A stretch of DNA of 64,000 nt from Helichrysum umbraculigerum. Its lineage: Eukaryota > Streptophyta > Magnoliopsida > Asterales > Asteraceae. Where the stretch lies: the NCBI GenBank assembly GCA_949592205.1, contig CATIUR010000004.1:6389001-6453000 (forward strand), read 5' to 3'. Positions within the stretch are counted from its first letter, which is position 1, and each line of letters starts with the position of its first letter. The position numbers were made by a program, and so were the translations under genes. A model generated the notes under the pieces. It searched no databases. It was not told the DNA's origin and saw nothing but the letters and a program-made list of their open reading frames with translations. Positions 34,431 through 45,253 of the stretch are shown here, in pieces.

Positions 34431-36926
34431 ATGGAGAATCAAAACCCTAACCCCGTTGATTCCACTGACAAACCACCAGATCCACCAGATCCATATGGAT
34501 CTGAAAAGTTTCAAACTCCCGTATCAATGTTTTCTGAGCCATCTCTGATGCCGCTTTTGTCTCTGGCTGAACGTCGTATGAAACTCAGAAGTTCAATTAG
34601 GAATTCCAATGATGAGAATAATGATGTTGAGGTTAAAATTTCTTCTGGAAAAATGATGAAATCAAAAAAACGCAATAAGTGGGTTCGATTTGTGAAGAAC
34701 AAAGGTATGTCTGATTCTAAAGCTAAATTGATTTGTGATTCTTTAGTTTCTTCTGAATCTAAGCTGGATGAGGTTGAATCTACCTTGCTTTCACAACCTG
34801 ATTCATCTACAAATGCTAAAGGTGTAATTGATTCTCTTGTTACACCTCTTGAGACTGTTCCGATTGATTCAACTGTGAACTCTTTGAATTTTGAATCTGC
34901 TGTTCATTCTGTTGCTAAAATGATTAAGCAAGATGCTATCAATAAAAATGAGGTTCAATTGGGGAATTCTAATGGTTGCAATGATGAAGCTGTTGTTTCG
35001 AGTTTTGTTTTTGAATGTAAGGGTGTAGATTGTGAAGGTGGTAAAGCTGTGAGTGATGAAGAAATGGGGAATAGTAAGTCTGAGTATGTTGTTAGTTTTG
35101 ATAATGATAATAATGATGATGATAAACACAGTGATACTGAGATGGATATGGAAGCTAGAGAAATGAATGTGGAGCAGATTAATAAGGGTAAAAGTGCAGG
35201 GGAAAGCACTATACCATACAAATTGAGAACTTCCAGTTTATATTCTGATGATACACTAAGGGTTGTGAGTGGTCAAATGGGCAGAGATGATGATGGTACT
35301 GAAAAGAATGGTTTGCAAAAATCAAATGTGTGGAGCAATTCCAGAGTAACCTTTGCTGATTTGTTAAAGAAGAGTAATGAAGTGGATGAAGTAAAGATGG
35401 AGTATGTACCACCAGAAACATTATCAAATGGTCATAAACGAGTTAAGTTTACAGTTGAAGAGGTTCAAAAGGGAGGTAGCTATTTTAATTTGCAATTATA
35501 TGGCTATCTTATTGGAACCTCAATGGATTATCAAGTTGTCAATGCCAGTCTTAGACGAATGTGGAGAAAATATGATCTAAAAGAGGTTACTAAAACTGGG
35601 GCTGGATTCTATCTTTGTAAATTTAAAAGTGAGAAAGGAATGAGGGATGTTTTAGAGAGTGGTCCGTGGATGGTTAATAATGTTCCTTTTATTATTAATC
35701 AATTGCAACCAGGGGTGTGGCTTGAAAGGATAGAACCTTATAGGGTGCCCCTATGGGTTTGTGTACATAATGTTCCTATTGAATTGTGGAATGGAAGAAG
35801 CTTGGGAAAACTGGTGAGTAGTGTTGGCAAGCCCATTCTTATGGACAAAATAACTATGGATAGGTGTATGAGCAAAAGTGGTCGGTTAAGCTATGCAAGA
35901 ATATTGGTTGAGGTTAATGCAGAGGAAGAATTACCCAGCCATATAGAATTTGAGTTTCCAGCTATGGGACACTTCACTGCTAAAGTGGGAAAGTTGGAAG
36001 TGACTTATCAGTGGAAGCCCCCATTATGTATACACTGTAAGGTGTTTGGTCATTCGTTTAAACAATGTAAAGTAAGGCCTGTAACAGAGGAGGAAGAGGC
36101 TGAAAGAGTATTGAATGATTCTTTGAAAGTTGGAAATACTAAGGAAAAAATAAGTGCTACAAAAGTAATGGATGAACAGGGATATCAACGGGTTATGGGA
36201 AAGCATAGGGTGGTTGATAAGTTCAATTTGAATTGGCAGCAGAGTTTGCAAAAAGGGAACATGGGTATGCAAGAAAATGGGAATACATATCAGTGGCAAC
36301 AGAGAAATAAAGGTCAAAATCAAAACCAGGCTCAAAGCAGAGGGAGTGTGTTTGATAGAATAAGGAAAAATGCTCAGCTAAATGGAAATACAGGAAAAGA
36401 GATGCAGAGTAATGATGTTGTCTATAGAGTAAAACAGAATGTGCAAAGGGAACAAACCAAGGGTATGGCAGAAATGAGTAATGATAACAGAGGTCAGCAA
36501 AGGGCTGTGGGTAGGCTTAAAGATATGAAAAAAGCACATGGGTCGTGTGTGAAAAAGTCTGAGATTCATGTTTCAAATATGTATAGTGCTTTGGATGATG
36601 ATGCAGCTGATATGAATGCGTCAGATTCTGAAGATGAGTGGGGAATTGAACTTGGTATGTCTTCATCTCAAAAGAAAGCTATGGATGCATATTTAGAAGT
36701 TAAGAAATTTCCTTTATTAGATGTGAGAAAAGAATGGTCTGCTGCACAATTGGATTATTGGAATGAAAAGTGTCATGAGTATGGTTTAGATGCTATGTTT
36801 GATGTTGAAGATGTGGCATTAAAAACCAATGACACTGCTGTGTTCATGAACTTGGAAAAGGAGGGTGCTGTGATGCAAGTGGAACCACAGAGTATTGGAG
36901 GTAACAAAACATCTACTGGTTCTTAA
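34431..36926 (+). CDS. LINE ORF1 protein: DUF4283 domain plus CCHC zinc knuckle (831 aa, intact)
   Basis: The intact frame starts MENQNPNPVDSTDKPPDPPD about 118 bp into the LINE. Residues 1-340 are acidic/Ser-rich and look disordered. Residues ~342-455 match the plant DUF4283 domain (YFNLQLYGYLIGTSMDYQVV, ESGPWMVNNVPFI, VPLWVCVHNVPIELWN). A zinc knuckle C-X2-C-X4-H-X4-C (CIHCKVFGHSFKQC) follows at residues 533-546, then a Gln/Asn/Lys-rich tail. In plant L1 elements such proteins bind the element RNA and chaperone target-primed reverse transcription. No frameshift or stop interrupts it, suggesting recent activity or selection. The TAA stop overlaps the start of the next ORF by one base. Confidence 0.85.
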   Translation: MENQNPNPVDSTDKPPDPPDPYGSEKFQTPVSMFSEPSLMPLLSLAERRMKLRSSIRNSNDENNDVEVKISSGKMMKSKKRNKWVRFVKNKGMSDSKAKLICDSLVSSESKLDEVESTLLSQPDSSTNAKGVIDSLVTPLETVPIDSTVNSLNFESAVHSVAKMIKQDAINKNEVQLGNSNGCNDEAVVSSFVFECKGVDCEGGKAVSDEEMGNSKSEYVVSFDNDNNDDDKHSDTEMDMEAREMNVEQINKGKSAGESTIPYKLRTSSLYSDDTLRVVSGQMGRDDDGTEKNGLQKSNVWSNSRVTFADLLKKSNEVDEVKMEYVPPETLSNGHKRVKFTVEEVQKGGSYFNLQLYGYLIGTSMDYQVVNASLRRMWRKYDLKEVTKTGAGFYLCKFKSEKGMRDVLESGPWMVNNVPFIINQLQPGVWLERIEPYRVPLWVCVHNVPIELWNGRSLGKLVSSVGKPILMDKITMDRCMSKSGRLSYARILVEVNAEEELPSHIEFEFPAMGHFTAKVGKLEVTYQWKPPLCIHCKVFGHSFKQCKVRPVTEEEEAERVLNDSLKVGNTKEKISATKVMDEQGYQRVMGKHRVVDKFNLNWQQSLQKGNMGMQENGNTYQWQQRNKGQNQNQAQSRGSVFDRIRKNAQLNGNTGKEMQSNDVVYRVKQNVQREQTKGMAEMSNDNRGQQRAVGRLKDMKKAHGSCVKKSEIHVSNMYSALDDDAADMNASDSEDEWGIELGMSSSQKKAMDAYLEVKKFPLLDVRKEWSAAQLDYWNEKCHEYGLDAMFDVEDVALKTNDTAVFMNLEKEGAVMQVEPQSIGGNKTSTGS

Positions 36927-37615
36927 TGGATGTAAAAATCTTACATACTGTAGATAGAAGTTTTGATGTTATTGCTGCTAAATCTATGGTTATAGCTGCT
37001 ACTGAAGGTAAATGGCATTGTATTGGTTGTGTGTTAATTTGGGCTAATGGAAGACTACATGGTCTACAAAATGCAAGCTTGCATTTTTTGGGTCAATTTT
37101 GCATTGGGTATGGATTGGTTGGTCATTATATAGGATATAATATAGTTATGACTGCTGCCATTTGTAGGATTAGAACTGTTGTTCCTGGTCTTGATGATTA
37201 TAATTTGCATTGCTGGTTTGTTTGGAAGATGCAGGTTTTGTATGTATCACAAGTTGCAATATTGACTTTTTTAAGTCAATGTTGTAATGGGTGTTGTATG
37301 GATGATAAAAGAAGTAAGAATATATGGGATGCTGTATTTGGATACAATATGAATGTAATTGCAATGTTGAGAATGGATCATAATGGTATTGGATTTGGGC
37401 CGGTCATGATTGGGCTGTATAAGGGATTTTGGATTATGGTGCAAAAGGAAAAGGAATATGGTAGAGGGCAGCAGAAGTTTTGTCGGTATATTGCTAACTC
37501 ATTTTTGTATGCAGAATTGAAAATCAAATGTGAGATAATTGTGAATTTTAAAGATATAGTAGGTTATTATTTCAATTCTGCAAGTTGTTATTATAATGGT
37601 AGGGTTTTGTATTAA
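36926..37615 (+). CDS. Orphan ORF2 of the LINE (229 aa), unknown function
   Basis: The ATG overlaps the ORF1 stop (TAATG), an arrangement known to allow termination-reinitiation in some LINEs. The protein is rich in Cys, Trp, Tyr, Ile and Met. It has no apurinic-endonuclease motif, no RT box (YADD type) and no RNase H. An open frame of 230 codons in such AT-rich DNA is unlikely by chance, but I recognise no family. It might be a replaced or heavily rearranged ORF2, or captured sequence. Function is not inferred. Confidence 0.45.
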   Translation: MDVKILHTVDRSFDVIAAKSMVIAATEGKWHCIGCVLIWANGRLHGLQNASLHFLGQFCIGYGLVGHYIGYNIVMTAAICRIRTVVPGLDDYNLHCWFVWKMQVLYVSQVAILTFLSQCCNGCCMDDKRSKNIWDAVFGYNMNVIAMLRMDHNGIGFGPVMIGLYKGFWIMVQKEKEYGRGQQKFCRYIANSFLYAELKIKCEIIVNFKDIVGYYFNSASCYYNGRVLY

Positions 37616-38024
37616 AGTTTGGATGGTACACTAAAAACCATCCCTAGAGGTATACCTCTAGTAGTTTGTATATATTTATATTTATTTTAATGCATTTTGC
37701 CGGGGCTTGTCCCTTTTACCCCAAAAAAAAAGAAAAACTTCAAACCTTAAACCCTAAACGCAACACTGTAACACACGTGTTAGTAATGTGAAACCCACCA
37801 AAAATAATGGAAAAAAAAACTCGTCGAAAGTATGCCTTAATGGACGGCAAATCGAAGAGGATCAAACTCTGAATCTGATGGTGCAATTTTCATAATTTTT
37901 CGATTTGTTGTTTGTGAGATATTTAACTTAAGGGGTAAATAAGTTTTGTATTCTCTTTGTACACATGGCACCATATCATTGGTTCCTCTATTCTCACACA
38001 AATTTTTAGTCTCATTTGAACCTT

Positions 38025-38360
38025 ATCCTATCATTATAATTTATAAGTAAAAAACTACTTCGTAACTGTTTAAAAGAATATGTTTTTTTTTTTAATTGTT
38101 TTTTTTTGTTACAATTGTTGCAAAGTTTGTGGATGTGAATACAATTATAATTTTTAAGAACTTAGATTGGTTTGGTAAATGATTTTGAGCACTGTAAGAT
38201 TTTTTGTTGATTGACTGCAATTTTACAAAGGACATTGAACGAATAAAAACAATGTTTATTTTGTTATTGTTATTTGTTTAGTGTATATAATAAAGGTATA
38301 TCAGTAACTTTGGGCCTGAAATAACTGATTGATATGCTAGAATTGATAGTATTAAGTCAG
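38025..38360. other. AT-rich spacer between two DNA elements
   Basis: No gene. The stretch just before the Harbinger end (about 38290-38350, ATATCAGTAACTTTGGGCC) may be the remnant of an older related element; see the similar decayed end at 40535-40600. Confidence 0.4.
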
Positions 38361-38363
38361 TTA

Positions 38364-40513
38364 TTAGAGCGCTCCTTATGGCATCGGTTGGGAAGCGTCG
38401 CCGGCAACCGACGCCATAGGCACGGCCGGTCGGTGGGTGTGCGTCGGTTGGGCACGTCGGGGAAGCGACGGAAGAGAGAGAGAGGGTGTGGGGTCCGTTT
38501 GAGCCGAGCAAAAAAAAAAAAAAAAAAAAATTTAAAAAAACACCCCAAACGATCAAAAAAAAAAAATTTTAATTTTAAATTTTTTTTCCTTTTTCACACA
38601 CTATAAATTCAAACCAAATCCAACCAATTTTTCACAACATTCACACTCCAACTTCCAAATATTCCACAACTTTATACAATTTTACTTTCAAATTTACCAC
38701 TTTCAACCTATTTTCCACAACATTCACACCTTAACTTTCAAATATTCCACAACTTCTACAATTTCTACAACTTTAATATTATTTTCATTTCATTTCTTTT
38801 ACCCATTTTTTCACCTCTTTTATACCAAATTCATCTACAAAAAAATACCATTTAGTTAACATGTCTGGATCCGATTCCGATCGAGACGATTTAAATGCCG
38901 TCCTAGCTGTATACAATCCGATCGCCAACCGCATACAACAAGATATGTCATCCGATTCGGACGAGGAGACCGAAGTTACAACACGTGTTCCACGCCGGAG
39001 GCGTTATTTTCAAAGAGATCGTTATGGCGCCGGTGAACGTTTATATCAAGACTACTTTGCCGAGGACCTGACATTTCCGCTTGATTTCTTTCGTCGTCGC
39101 TTTCGGATGAGTCGGCCATTGTTTATACATTTATGCCAAGGTATCTTATCGTACTCTCACCTTCCGATACCCCCTTACTTTTCTTTTTTCCATCAAGGTC
39201 AAGACGCAACCGGAAGGCCCGGATTTAATGATTTCCAAAAAGTCACGTCGGCCTTACGGCAAATGGCATACGGTTGTGCCGCCGACGCATTCGATGAGTA
39301 CTTACATATGGGCCAACAAACATCATACGATTGTTTGGACAACTTTTGCAAATGTATTTTTCATTTGTATTCATGTGAATATTTAAGAAAACCAACACTC
39401 CATGATGTGCAACGATTGCATCAACGTCATGCGGAACTACACGGTTTTCCGGGTATGCTTGGAAGTATTGATTGTATGCACTGGGCTTGGAGAAATTGCC
39501 CAATCGCATGGCAAGGTCAATACACTCGGGGTGATCACGGCTATCCAACAATCATGCTTGAAGCCGTTGCCTCCTATGATTTGTGGATTTGGCACGCTTT
39601 CTTTGGTCCTGCCGGATCGAACAACGACATCAACGTTCTCAATGAATCTGATTTATTCCAAGACTTACTACAAGATCGAGCTACTCAAGTCAACTTCACT
39701 ATTGCCGGTCAACAATTCAACAAAGGGTATTATCTCGGCGATGGAATATATCCGGAATGGTCGACGATTGTGAAGTCGTTCAAGTATCCGTTGACAGAAG
39801 CCGAGTCAAGGTTCAAGAGGTACCAAGAATCGGCAAGGAAAGATGTGGAACGGGCATTCGGGGTACTTCAAGGCCGTTGGCAAATCTTGAAAAACCCCGC
39901 TAGACCATATAGCGTCAACAAAATACGGCGAATCATGTATTGTTGTGTAGTTTTACACAACATGATAATCGAAGACAATGGACGCAATATGTGTACACAC
40001 GAGGAAGAGTATTGGACAAACCCGGAAAATCTACCTCAACGAACGTGGGAAGAAAGGGTAGCGGTGCAACTACGTATGGATAAAGAATTGCGTGACCGTG
40101 TCGTGCATCATCGTCTTCGCGATGCCCTCATCGAACACATTTCGAGCCTCCCACCAAATTTCCGAGGGCGTTAGCTAATTTTAATTTCTTATTAATAAAT
40201 GATTTTTTTTTTTAAGATTTGTAATATTTTTAATTTCTTTTTAATTAATGTAATTTTTTTTTAGGATTTGTAATATTTTATTTTGAATTAATGTAATGTT
40301 TTTAGTTTTAATTTAAATGTGTTATTTAAGTTTTGTATTAAATAAATAGATTAAATAGTGTGTGGGGCCCTGAAAATAAGGGAAGTGATAATCCTGTTGG
40401 CAGTGGAGTGTCAGTTTGTGTCAGTTTGTGTCAGTTTGGGGAAAAGCTGACGTGGCGCTGAGTTGGCAGGCAACTGATGCGTCAGTTCGCGTCACCATTG
40501 GGAGGAGTCTTAG
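38364..40513 (+). mobile_element. PIF/Harbinger DNA transposon
   Basis: 2.15 kb with an intact DDE transposase. Flanked by the 3-bp duplication TTA (38361-38363 and 40514-40516), as usual for this superfamily. Ends are imperfect inverted repeats: left TTAGAGCGCTCCTTATGG; right, read inversely, CTAAGACTCCTCCCAATGG. The right end also carries three GTGTCAGTTT units (about 40408-40436). The Myb-like second protein that most autonomous Harbingers encode is absent, so this copy would need help in trans. Confidence 0.75.
38861..40174 (+). CDS. PIF/Harbinger transposase-derived nuclease (437 aa)
   Basis: Single intact exon starting MSGSDSDRDDLN, about 500 bp inside the element. It has an acidic N-terminus, then a helix-turn-helix-like region (FPLDFFRRRFRMSRPLFIHL). 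The DDE nuclease (DDE_Tnp_4/plant transposon protein type) shows all three acidic positions: SIDCMHWAW (D), GSNNDINVLN (D) and DVERAFGVLQGRW (E), with the family hallmark GYYLGDGIYP. It would cut and paste the element at TWA targets together with a Myb-like partner. Length is within the usual range. No stops or frameshifts, so the protein could be functional or recently active; domestication cannot be judged from the sequence. Confidence 0.9.
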   Translation: MSGSDSDRDDLNAVLAVYNPIANRIQQDMSSDSDEETEVTTRVPRRRRYFQRDRYGAGERLYQDYFAEDLTFPLDFFRRRFRMSRPLFIHLCQGILSYSHLPIPPYFSFFHQGQDATGRPGFNDFQKVTSALRQMAYGCAADAFDEYLHMGQQTSYDCLDNFCKCIFHLYSCEYLRKPTLHDVQRLHQRHAELHGFPGMLGSIDCMHWAWRNCPIAWQGQYTRGDHGYPTIMLEAVASYDLWIWHAFFGPAGSNNDINVLNESDLFQDLLQDRATQVNFTIAGQQFNKGYYLGDGIYPEWSTIVKSFKYPLTEAESRFKRYQESARKDVERAFGVLQGRWQILKNPARPYSVNKIRRIMYCCVVLHNMIIEDNGRNMCTHEEEYWTNPENLPQRTWEERVAVQLRMDKELRDRVVHHRLRDALIEHISSLPPNFRGR

Positions 40514-40516
40514 TTA

Positions 40517-40892
40517 ATTTTGAGAAATGTTGTAACGCTGATTTGACATCAACTGAAGCATCAATTTGCATCAATGGTTGGGACTGATATAGTGATATGG
40601 ATATGAACTCCCACTTATCATACATGTCAGTGTAGACATCTATATAAACTTTGCAGTACAGATAGTCTTAGCTATTCACGGTGTTTGTTTCATTTATAAT
40701 GTTCAAGCGGTTTTACTTGGCACCAACTATGAGATTATTATTATTATTGCAAATTTTTTTTTTTTGGGTACTTCATTGCTGAATGTTAAGTACTTGTTGG
40801 ATTAAATGATAGATGGGAACTTATTGGTTTAGAAATGGTTTCAAATGAACTTAAATTTAAATATTAAATAATTAAATTAAATGGGTCGATAC
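40517..40892. other. Spacer with a decayed Harbinger-like end
   Basis: About 40535-40600 (CGCTGATTTGACATCAACTGAAGCATCAA in pieces) is a diverged copy of the right end of the adjacent Harbinger element (CGCTGAGTTGG...CAACTGATGCGTCAG). This suggests an older related insertion. Otherwise no gene. Confidence 0.4.
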
Positions 40893-41354
40893 TGTTAGGA
40901 ATTTGCAGTGGAAACATCCAACTAACAACAACCAGTTGTTAGCAAAAATCAAACCCAACCAACGCTCGTGTAAATGCGTTACACCCACAAACAATAAACG
41001 GATAATAATTGCAATCCTAGCAATTAAAGAACAAAGCAACAAGATAATAAACACAATAACAAGAACATAAATGACACAAGAATTTAACGTGGTTATGTCC
41101 AATCTCCAACTTGGAGATTGGTTTAGTCCACGGGGCCAAACCAGAGAGTTCTTCTTTTATTATTTTTACGGCTCAAGGGTTACAATTACAAATGGGTTAT
41201 ATTTATTGGATAAACCTAACTTAGGGAGCAAGATAAATTAGATTACGGCCGACCTAAAAAAGATCACGTCTCTTTCTCATAAGTCAGCCCATAATTTCAA
41301 CTTGTAGATATATACCCTCCAAAGTCACGTGACAATTAATTTTCACACCTAACA
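40893..41354 (-). repeat. 3' LTR (left) of the non-autonomous LTR element
   Basis: Plus-strand TGTTAGGAATTTGCAG...TTTTCACACCTAACA, 462 bp, nearly identical to 45254-45715. Confidence 0.95.
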
Positions 41355-42251
41355 ATCTCCCACTTGAAGATTAATCAAACCCTAAAACCAATAACCCTTC
41401 ACAATCTCGTCCCTTCACCAATGTCACACGTTCAAACTTCACACCGCCGAAATACTATTCGGGACACGCCGCTCACCACACAGAGTCGGAAGACTTTCGA
41501 CATAAAGCTACCAAAACACTCACATCATGAAACTGGGACCACTCTCTAAACATCATCATCTTCTAGGCCCAAGAAGATTCATTGAAGCGTGCGATACTCC
41601 AACCACAGGATTCTTTAAAGAGACACCCATCTCTTCAACTCGTCGATTACAGCCACGTCTGATCCTGCCACTGACATGTCATCGACCATCCGTACAGAAA
41701 TTCTGTCTACCCAATTTTTCTTCCCAACAATCAGAAAATCACCGATAGAACCAACACGTAGATTATCATCAAGGTATATCCGTGAGAACGCAGTCACAAC
41801 CTTGAAACCTACATTACTAACTTTAGCTTTCCCGCTAGTACACCGACACAAAAACGTACGTACGATTTCTATGAACACATCTTCTCCAACTCAGCCCACT
41901 CCCACTGTACGAATCAAAATAACAACCGCGGCTCTCTGAGAAAACTCTGGTTCATAACACTCGGTCAGTCGCAAATTACTTTGCCATTGGAGAGTAACAA
42001 CGAAGTTCGAATGCTCTAGTGTTGCCTGAATCCACACACTAAACCTGTAGAAACTCGAGATCCATTAGTCGGACAACCATCTCAAGACTCCCACTAGTTA
42101 CTAAACTCCCACTAGCTTCAACACTTCCCTCGGTTCCAAACTCCCTAGAGTTCCCGACACTCTCAACAATATCTCGAAAGCTCAGCAGGACTTACAAGAT
42201 TATCCGCCTCTAACCCACTTGAAAATTCCCAATTGATTCCTCCAGAAGATT

Positions 42252-44358
42252 TATAACACCCTCTAAATACAAGGACATTTTTTTTTTTTTAAAACATATC
42301 GGAAGCGCATGATTAATAGAAATCACTAGATTGCATACATACATTTCAAATAGCAATCCACTTACATACAAACCTTTAAAACTAGATTATTCTAATCATT
42401 ACACACATTAAGTTTAGGTGTTATAGAAATCCAAATATGTTGTTAAATCATTAACGTATTATCCATTTCAGAGTGAGCTTGTCAAACATTCCATTCCATA
42501 TGTACTTCTTGCCCACCCACATACCAAAATAAACCTGCAAGAAGTAATGAGGGGGTTAGCACGAAGCTAAGTGAATAGATCCCAAGCTATCAATCTAACT
42601 CAGCTTAACACATGCCTATAACCAAGCAATGCACAAGCAACATAGAAGGATCGGTGGTCCTTGAGGTACCCTCATGCCGCGGATGGTTCCCCAAGTAACA
42701 CTTAAAACCAACTGACGGCCAAATCAGAGGTTAAACCGATAGTTTAGTACTATTACTACATACGACGCAATTTCAGTGTCCAACACATGTACAAGGCACT
42801 TGCGAAGTCCTAGTAATAGTACCCAAACCTAACACATTAATTGACCCCCACCAAATCAAATAGTCCACAACTATCATAGCATGTAGGATGCCAATAATCA
42901 ATCAAGGGTTAGCCATCATGGCAATATAATATTAAAGCAATCATTGCAATAAACCAAGTTTACCCGTTGTAACCATGTTGTTACAACTAACTTAGACTGA
43001 AAGTCCAAGATCCACTCACCGACAATCATAGTCGCCCACTCAGTAGTCTAATGTCACTGAGTCTTCTCCATATCTGAGAATTCAATTAAATAACAAGTTA
43101 GTAACTCGTCCATAACAATCAACTCATGTTAAAGTAGTACAACTTGATTCATAAACTCAATTTCAGTGAGTTATTACTCTAATCATTATAGGCCTTTGTT
43201 TCAAACTCATTATCAATATGTCACACATTTAGTAACTACAACTTCATAGTTAATTACTTATGATCATCAACCTTTCATTAATTATTTCAAGCTTACGAAT
43301 AATCGCATTATCCTTATTAATTCACAGTCACTTCTCAATTCATGATCATTATGATCACAACATCTCTTTAATCCATTTACTTATCACTAAGTAGCATGAT
43401 TAAATCATTACAAGGTCATTAACCTAAATTATCACAAATTCATCAAAACCTCAAGGCTAGGTTTTATGAATTCCTATTCCCATGAGTGCCAACTATACTC
43501 TTTGATTACTAATTAAGTATTCATAACCACTACTAATATCAAGTTCATCACAATCATTCATTTTTCTTCAAGAGCACATTATGAACACTTAATCAAATTC
43601 TTAATTTCCAAGTTAGGGCTTAGGTTATAATCACAAATTAAGCACTAACTAACCCTTCTAACATGACTACAAGTTTTATTTCAAGATTAATCCTACCAAT
43701 TAAACAAATACCCAAAACCCCAATTTCTAGGGTTATATCAAACACGAAATTAACACATATAACATGATTAAGATGATGTTAGAATGATTATTACATGTTA
43801 TTGAAGCTTAATTAGCACCAATTCGCACTTTTAAAACCCTAATTTCGGATTTAAATCAAGAACACTAAAACCCCCAATTTCTAGGGTTCATAATTCAAAG
43901 ATTAAGAACTTACAAGTTGAAAAGAAGGATTAGAAGATGATAATCTTCATGCTAGAAGCTTAGATTCGAGTTTGAGATCTTCAATTTGATGATTTCTTCA
44001 TGATTTTGTGGATTGGTTAAGTGTTAGGGTGTGTGTGTGTATATCGTATGTATGTACGCATATGTGGGAGGTAAAACCGACCCATCCATATAATATACCA
44101 TATAAGTGTTAATTTTCATTCCCCGTATTTATTATTGTCTGGAACTTAAAAACCATTTGCGGGGAAATACAATTTTATTTTACCGTCAACTAAATAAATT
44201 TAAAACGAGTAATATTTTAGTATTCACAATAAGTCATTTAACTGTTTGACCTATTATTTTCAATTATCACAATACATTAATTATTTAAAACACAATTAAA
44301 TAATTAAATAAATAAAGAAATTACTGATTTCTACTAGGCCCAAAACGAGGATGTTACA
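42252..44358 (-). mobile_element. Solo LTR (2107 bp) nested in the non-autonomous LTR element
   Basis: Flanked by the duplication AGATT (42247-42251 and 44359-44363). Plus-strand ends are TATAACACCC...GGATGTTACA; the first G of the expected TG has apparently mutated to A. It shares order and phrases with the solo LTR at 52410-54270 (GGATCGGTGG, GGTTCCCC, AACTCAGC-type sequence, TGTCTGGAAC near the right end), so both are one family, probably gypsy/Tekay-like and on the minus strand (inferred). No coding capacity. Confidence 0.85.
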
Positions 44359-45238
44359 AGATTCCGCTATATCATTGAACTAAACATCAATCGATACCCG
44401 AGCCCAGTCGAACACGTTCTATCCGACATCTTCTTAAACCAATATCTCCAAGTGTAGGAGCTCTAACCTGCATAATCATTCCAAGAACATGGAATACTCG
44501 ACCAAAATCATGGTCACCCGTTTCAACCCGCGAGCAACAACAAACTCCCTCGATAACTCCCACTGTCGATTACCAAACGGATGTGGTGCCGTTTATTACC
44601 TAATCTACCCAACCGAGAAAACTATTCTCTTGAGCACTGTAACAAACCTCACATCTTTGAATAACCCAATCTGTATCAATGAAGTTCCCGAGACATCACG
44701 TCCCGACACTCGCAACATCAAACCCCTAAGTTTGATAACGTTCACTTATTCTTTTGCACGTGATCGCAAAGAATAAAGAACCTGAATCCAAAACCTAGGA
44801 TTCCAAAACTCTCTCCGCAACAAACCACCAATCGAACCCGGTCACCCACTCCGTTACCACCATCGCGAACAATCACCATTGCAACGCAACCGGCCTCCCG
44901 CCGTGTCGTCACGTCACAACCCACTAGAAAAATCCCTAACTTGTTTAATCTAGACAAACAACTCGCCGAGCACATAAACTTTGCTTTCCGAGTTCTTCGC
45001 GATCCACAAAAAAAAAAAAAACGAGTTAGACGATCCCGATAATATGTTGCAATCAAATCCTAAACCGTGTCGTTCCAATCGTTCCCCCGATGGTTCTCTT
45101 CTTCCGGATCTAGATCTACTCCGATTATCTGCGTACAATAATCCAAGATCTCTATCTCCAAATAACTAAAACCGTAACCATCAAACGAACATCTTGATCA
45201 TGCTTTCATCCGTCATTGTTCCCAATCGCTCAACCTTG

Positions 45239-45250
45239 AGCTCTGATACC
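45239..45250 (-). promoter_or_regulatory. Primer binding site (minus strand) of the non-autonomous LTR element
   Basis: Minus strand reads TGGTATCAGAGC, three bases inside the right LTR: canonical initiator Met-tRNA primer site. Confidence 0.9.
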
Positions 45251-45253
45251 AGT

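Larger units (their letters stand above)
34313..37740 (+). mobile_element. Non-autonomous L1-type LINE encoding ORF1 only (HAL1-like)
   Basis: Flanked by a perfect 11-bp target-site duplication CAAACCTTAAA (34302-34312 and 37741-37751). It ends in a poly-A tail (37723-37738) preceded by GCCGGGGCTTGTCCC and TTTTACCCC, typical of plant LINE 3' ends as I recall them. It has a short 5' UTR, an intact 831-codon ORF1, and a 229-codon second ORF without endonuclease or RT motifs. It must have been mobilised by the enzymes of another LINE. Confidence 0.8.
33798..38024. mobile_element. Foldback/TIR element with telomere-like core, split by a LINE insertion
   Basis: About 260 bp at the left (33798-34060: GTTCAATTGAGAC, TTGTGTGAGAAT, GAAAATTGCACCAT, TCGATTTGCCGTCCAT) recur inverted at 37770-38024. 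Removing the LINE (34313-37740) and one duplication leaves an element of roughly 790 bp, mostly palindromic. The long TIRs are Mutator-like or foldback-like. No clear target duplication is visible and no transposase is encoded. Confidence 0.7.

Noticed and set aside
38278..38606. Short ORFs on both strands around a poly-A run in the Harbinger 5' region
   Set aside because: GC-rich end sequence plus homopolymer; the peptides are low complexity and unlike Harbinger Myb-like proteins.
41364..45169. Several 60-100 codon ORFs on both strands (e.g. 41615-41939 and 44489-45138)
   Set aside because: They lie in the non-coding interior of a non-autonomous LTR element, are mutually overlapping and match no gag, pol or host family.
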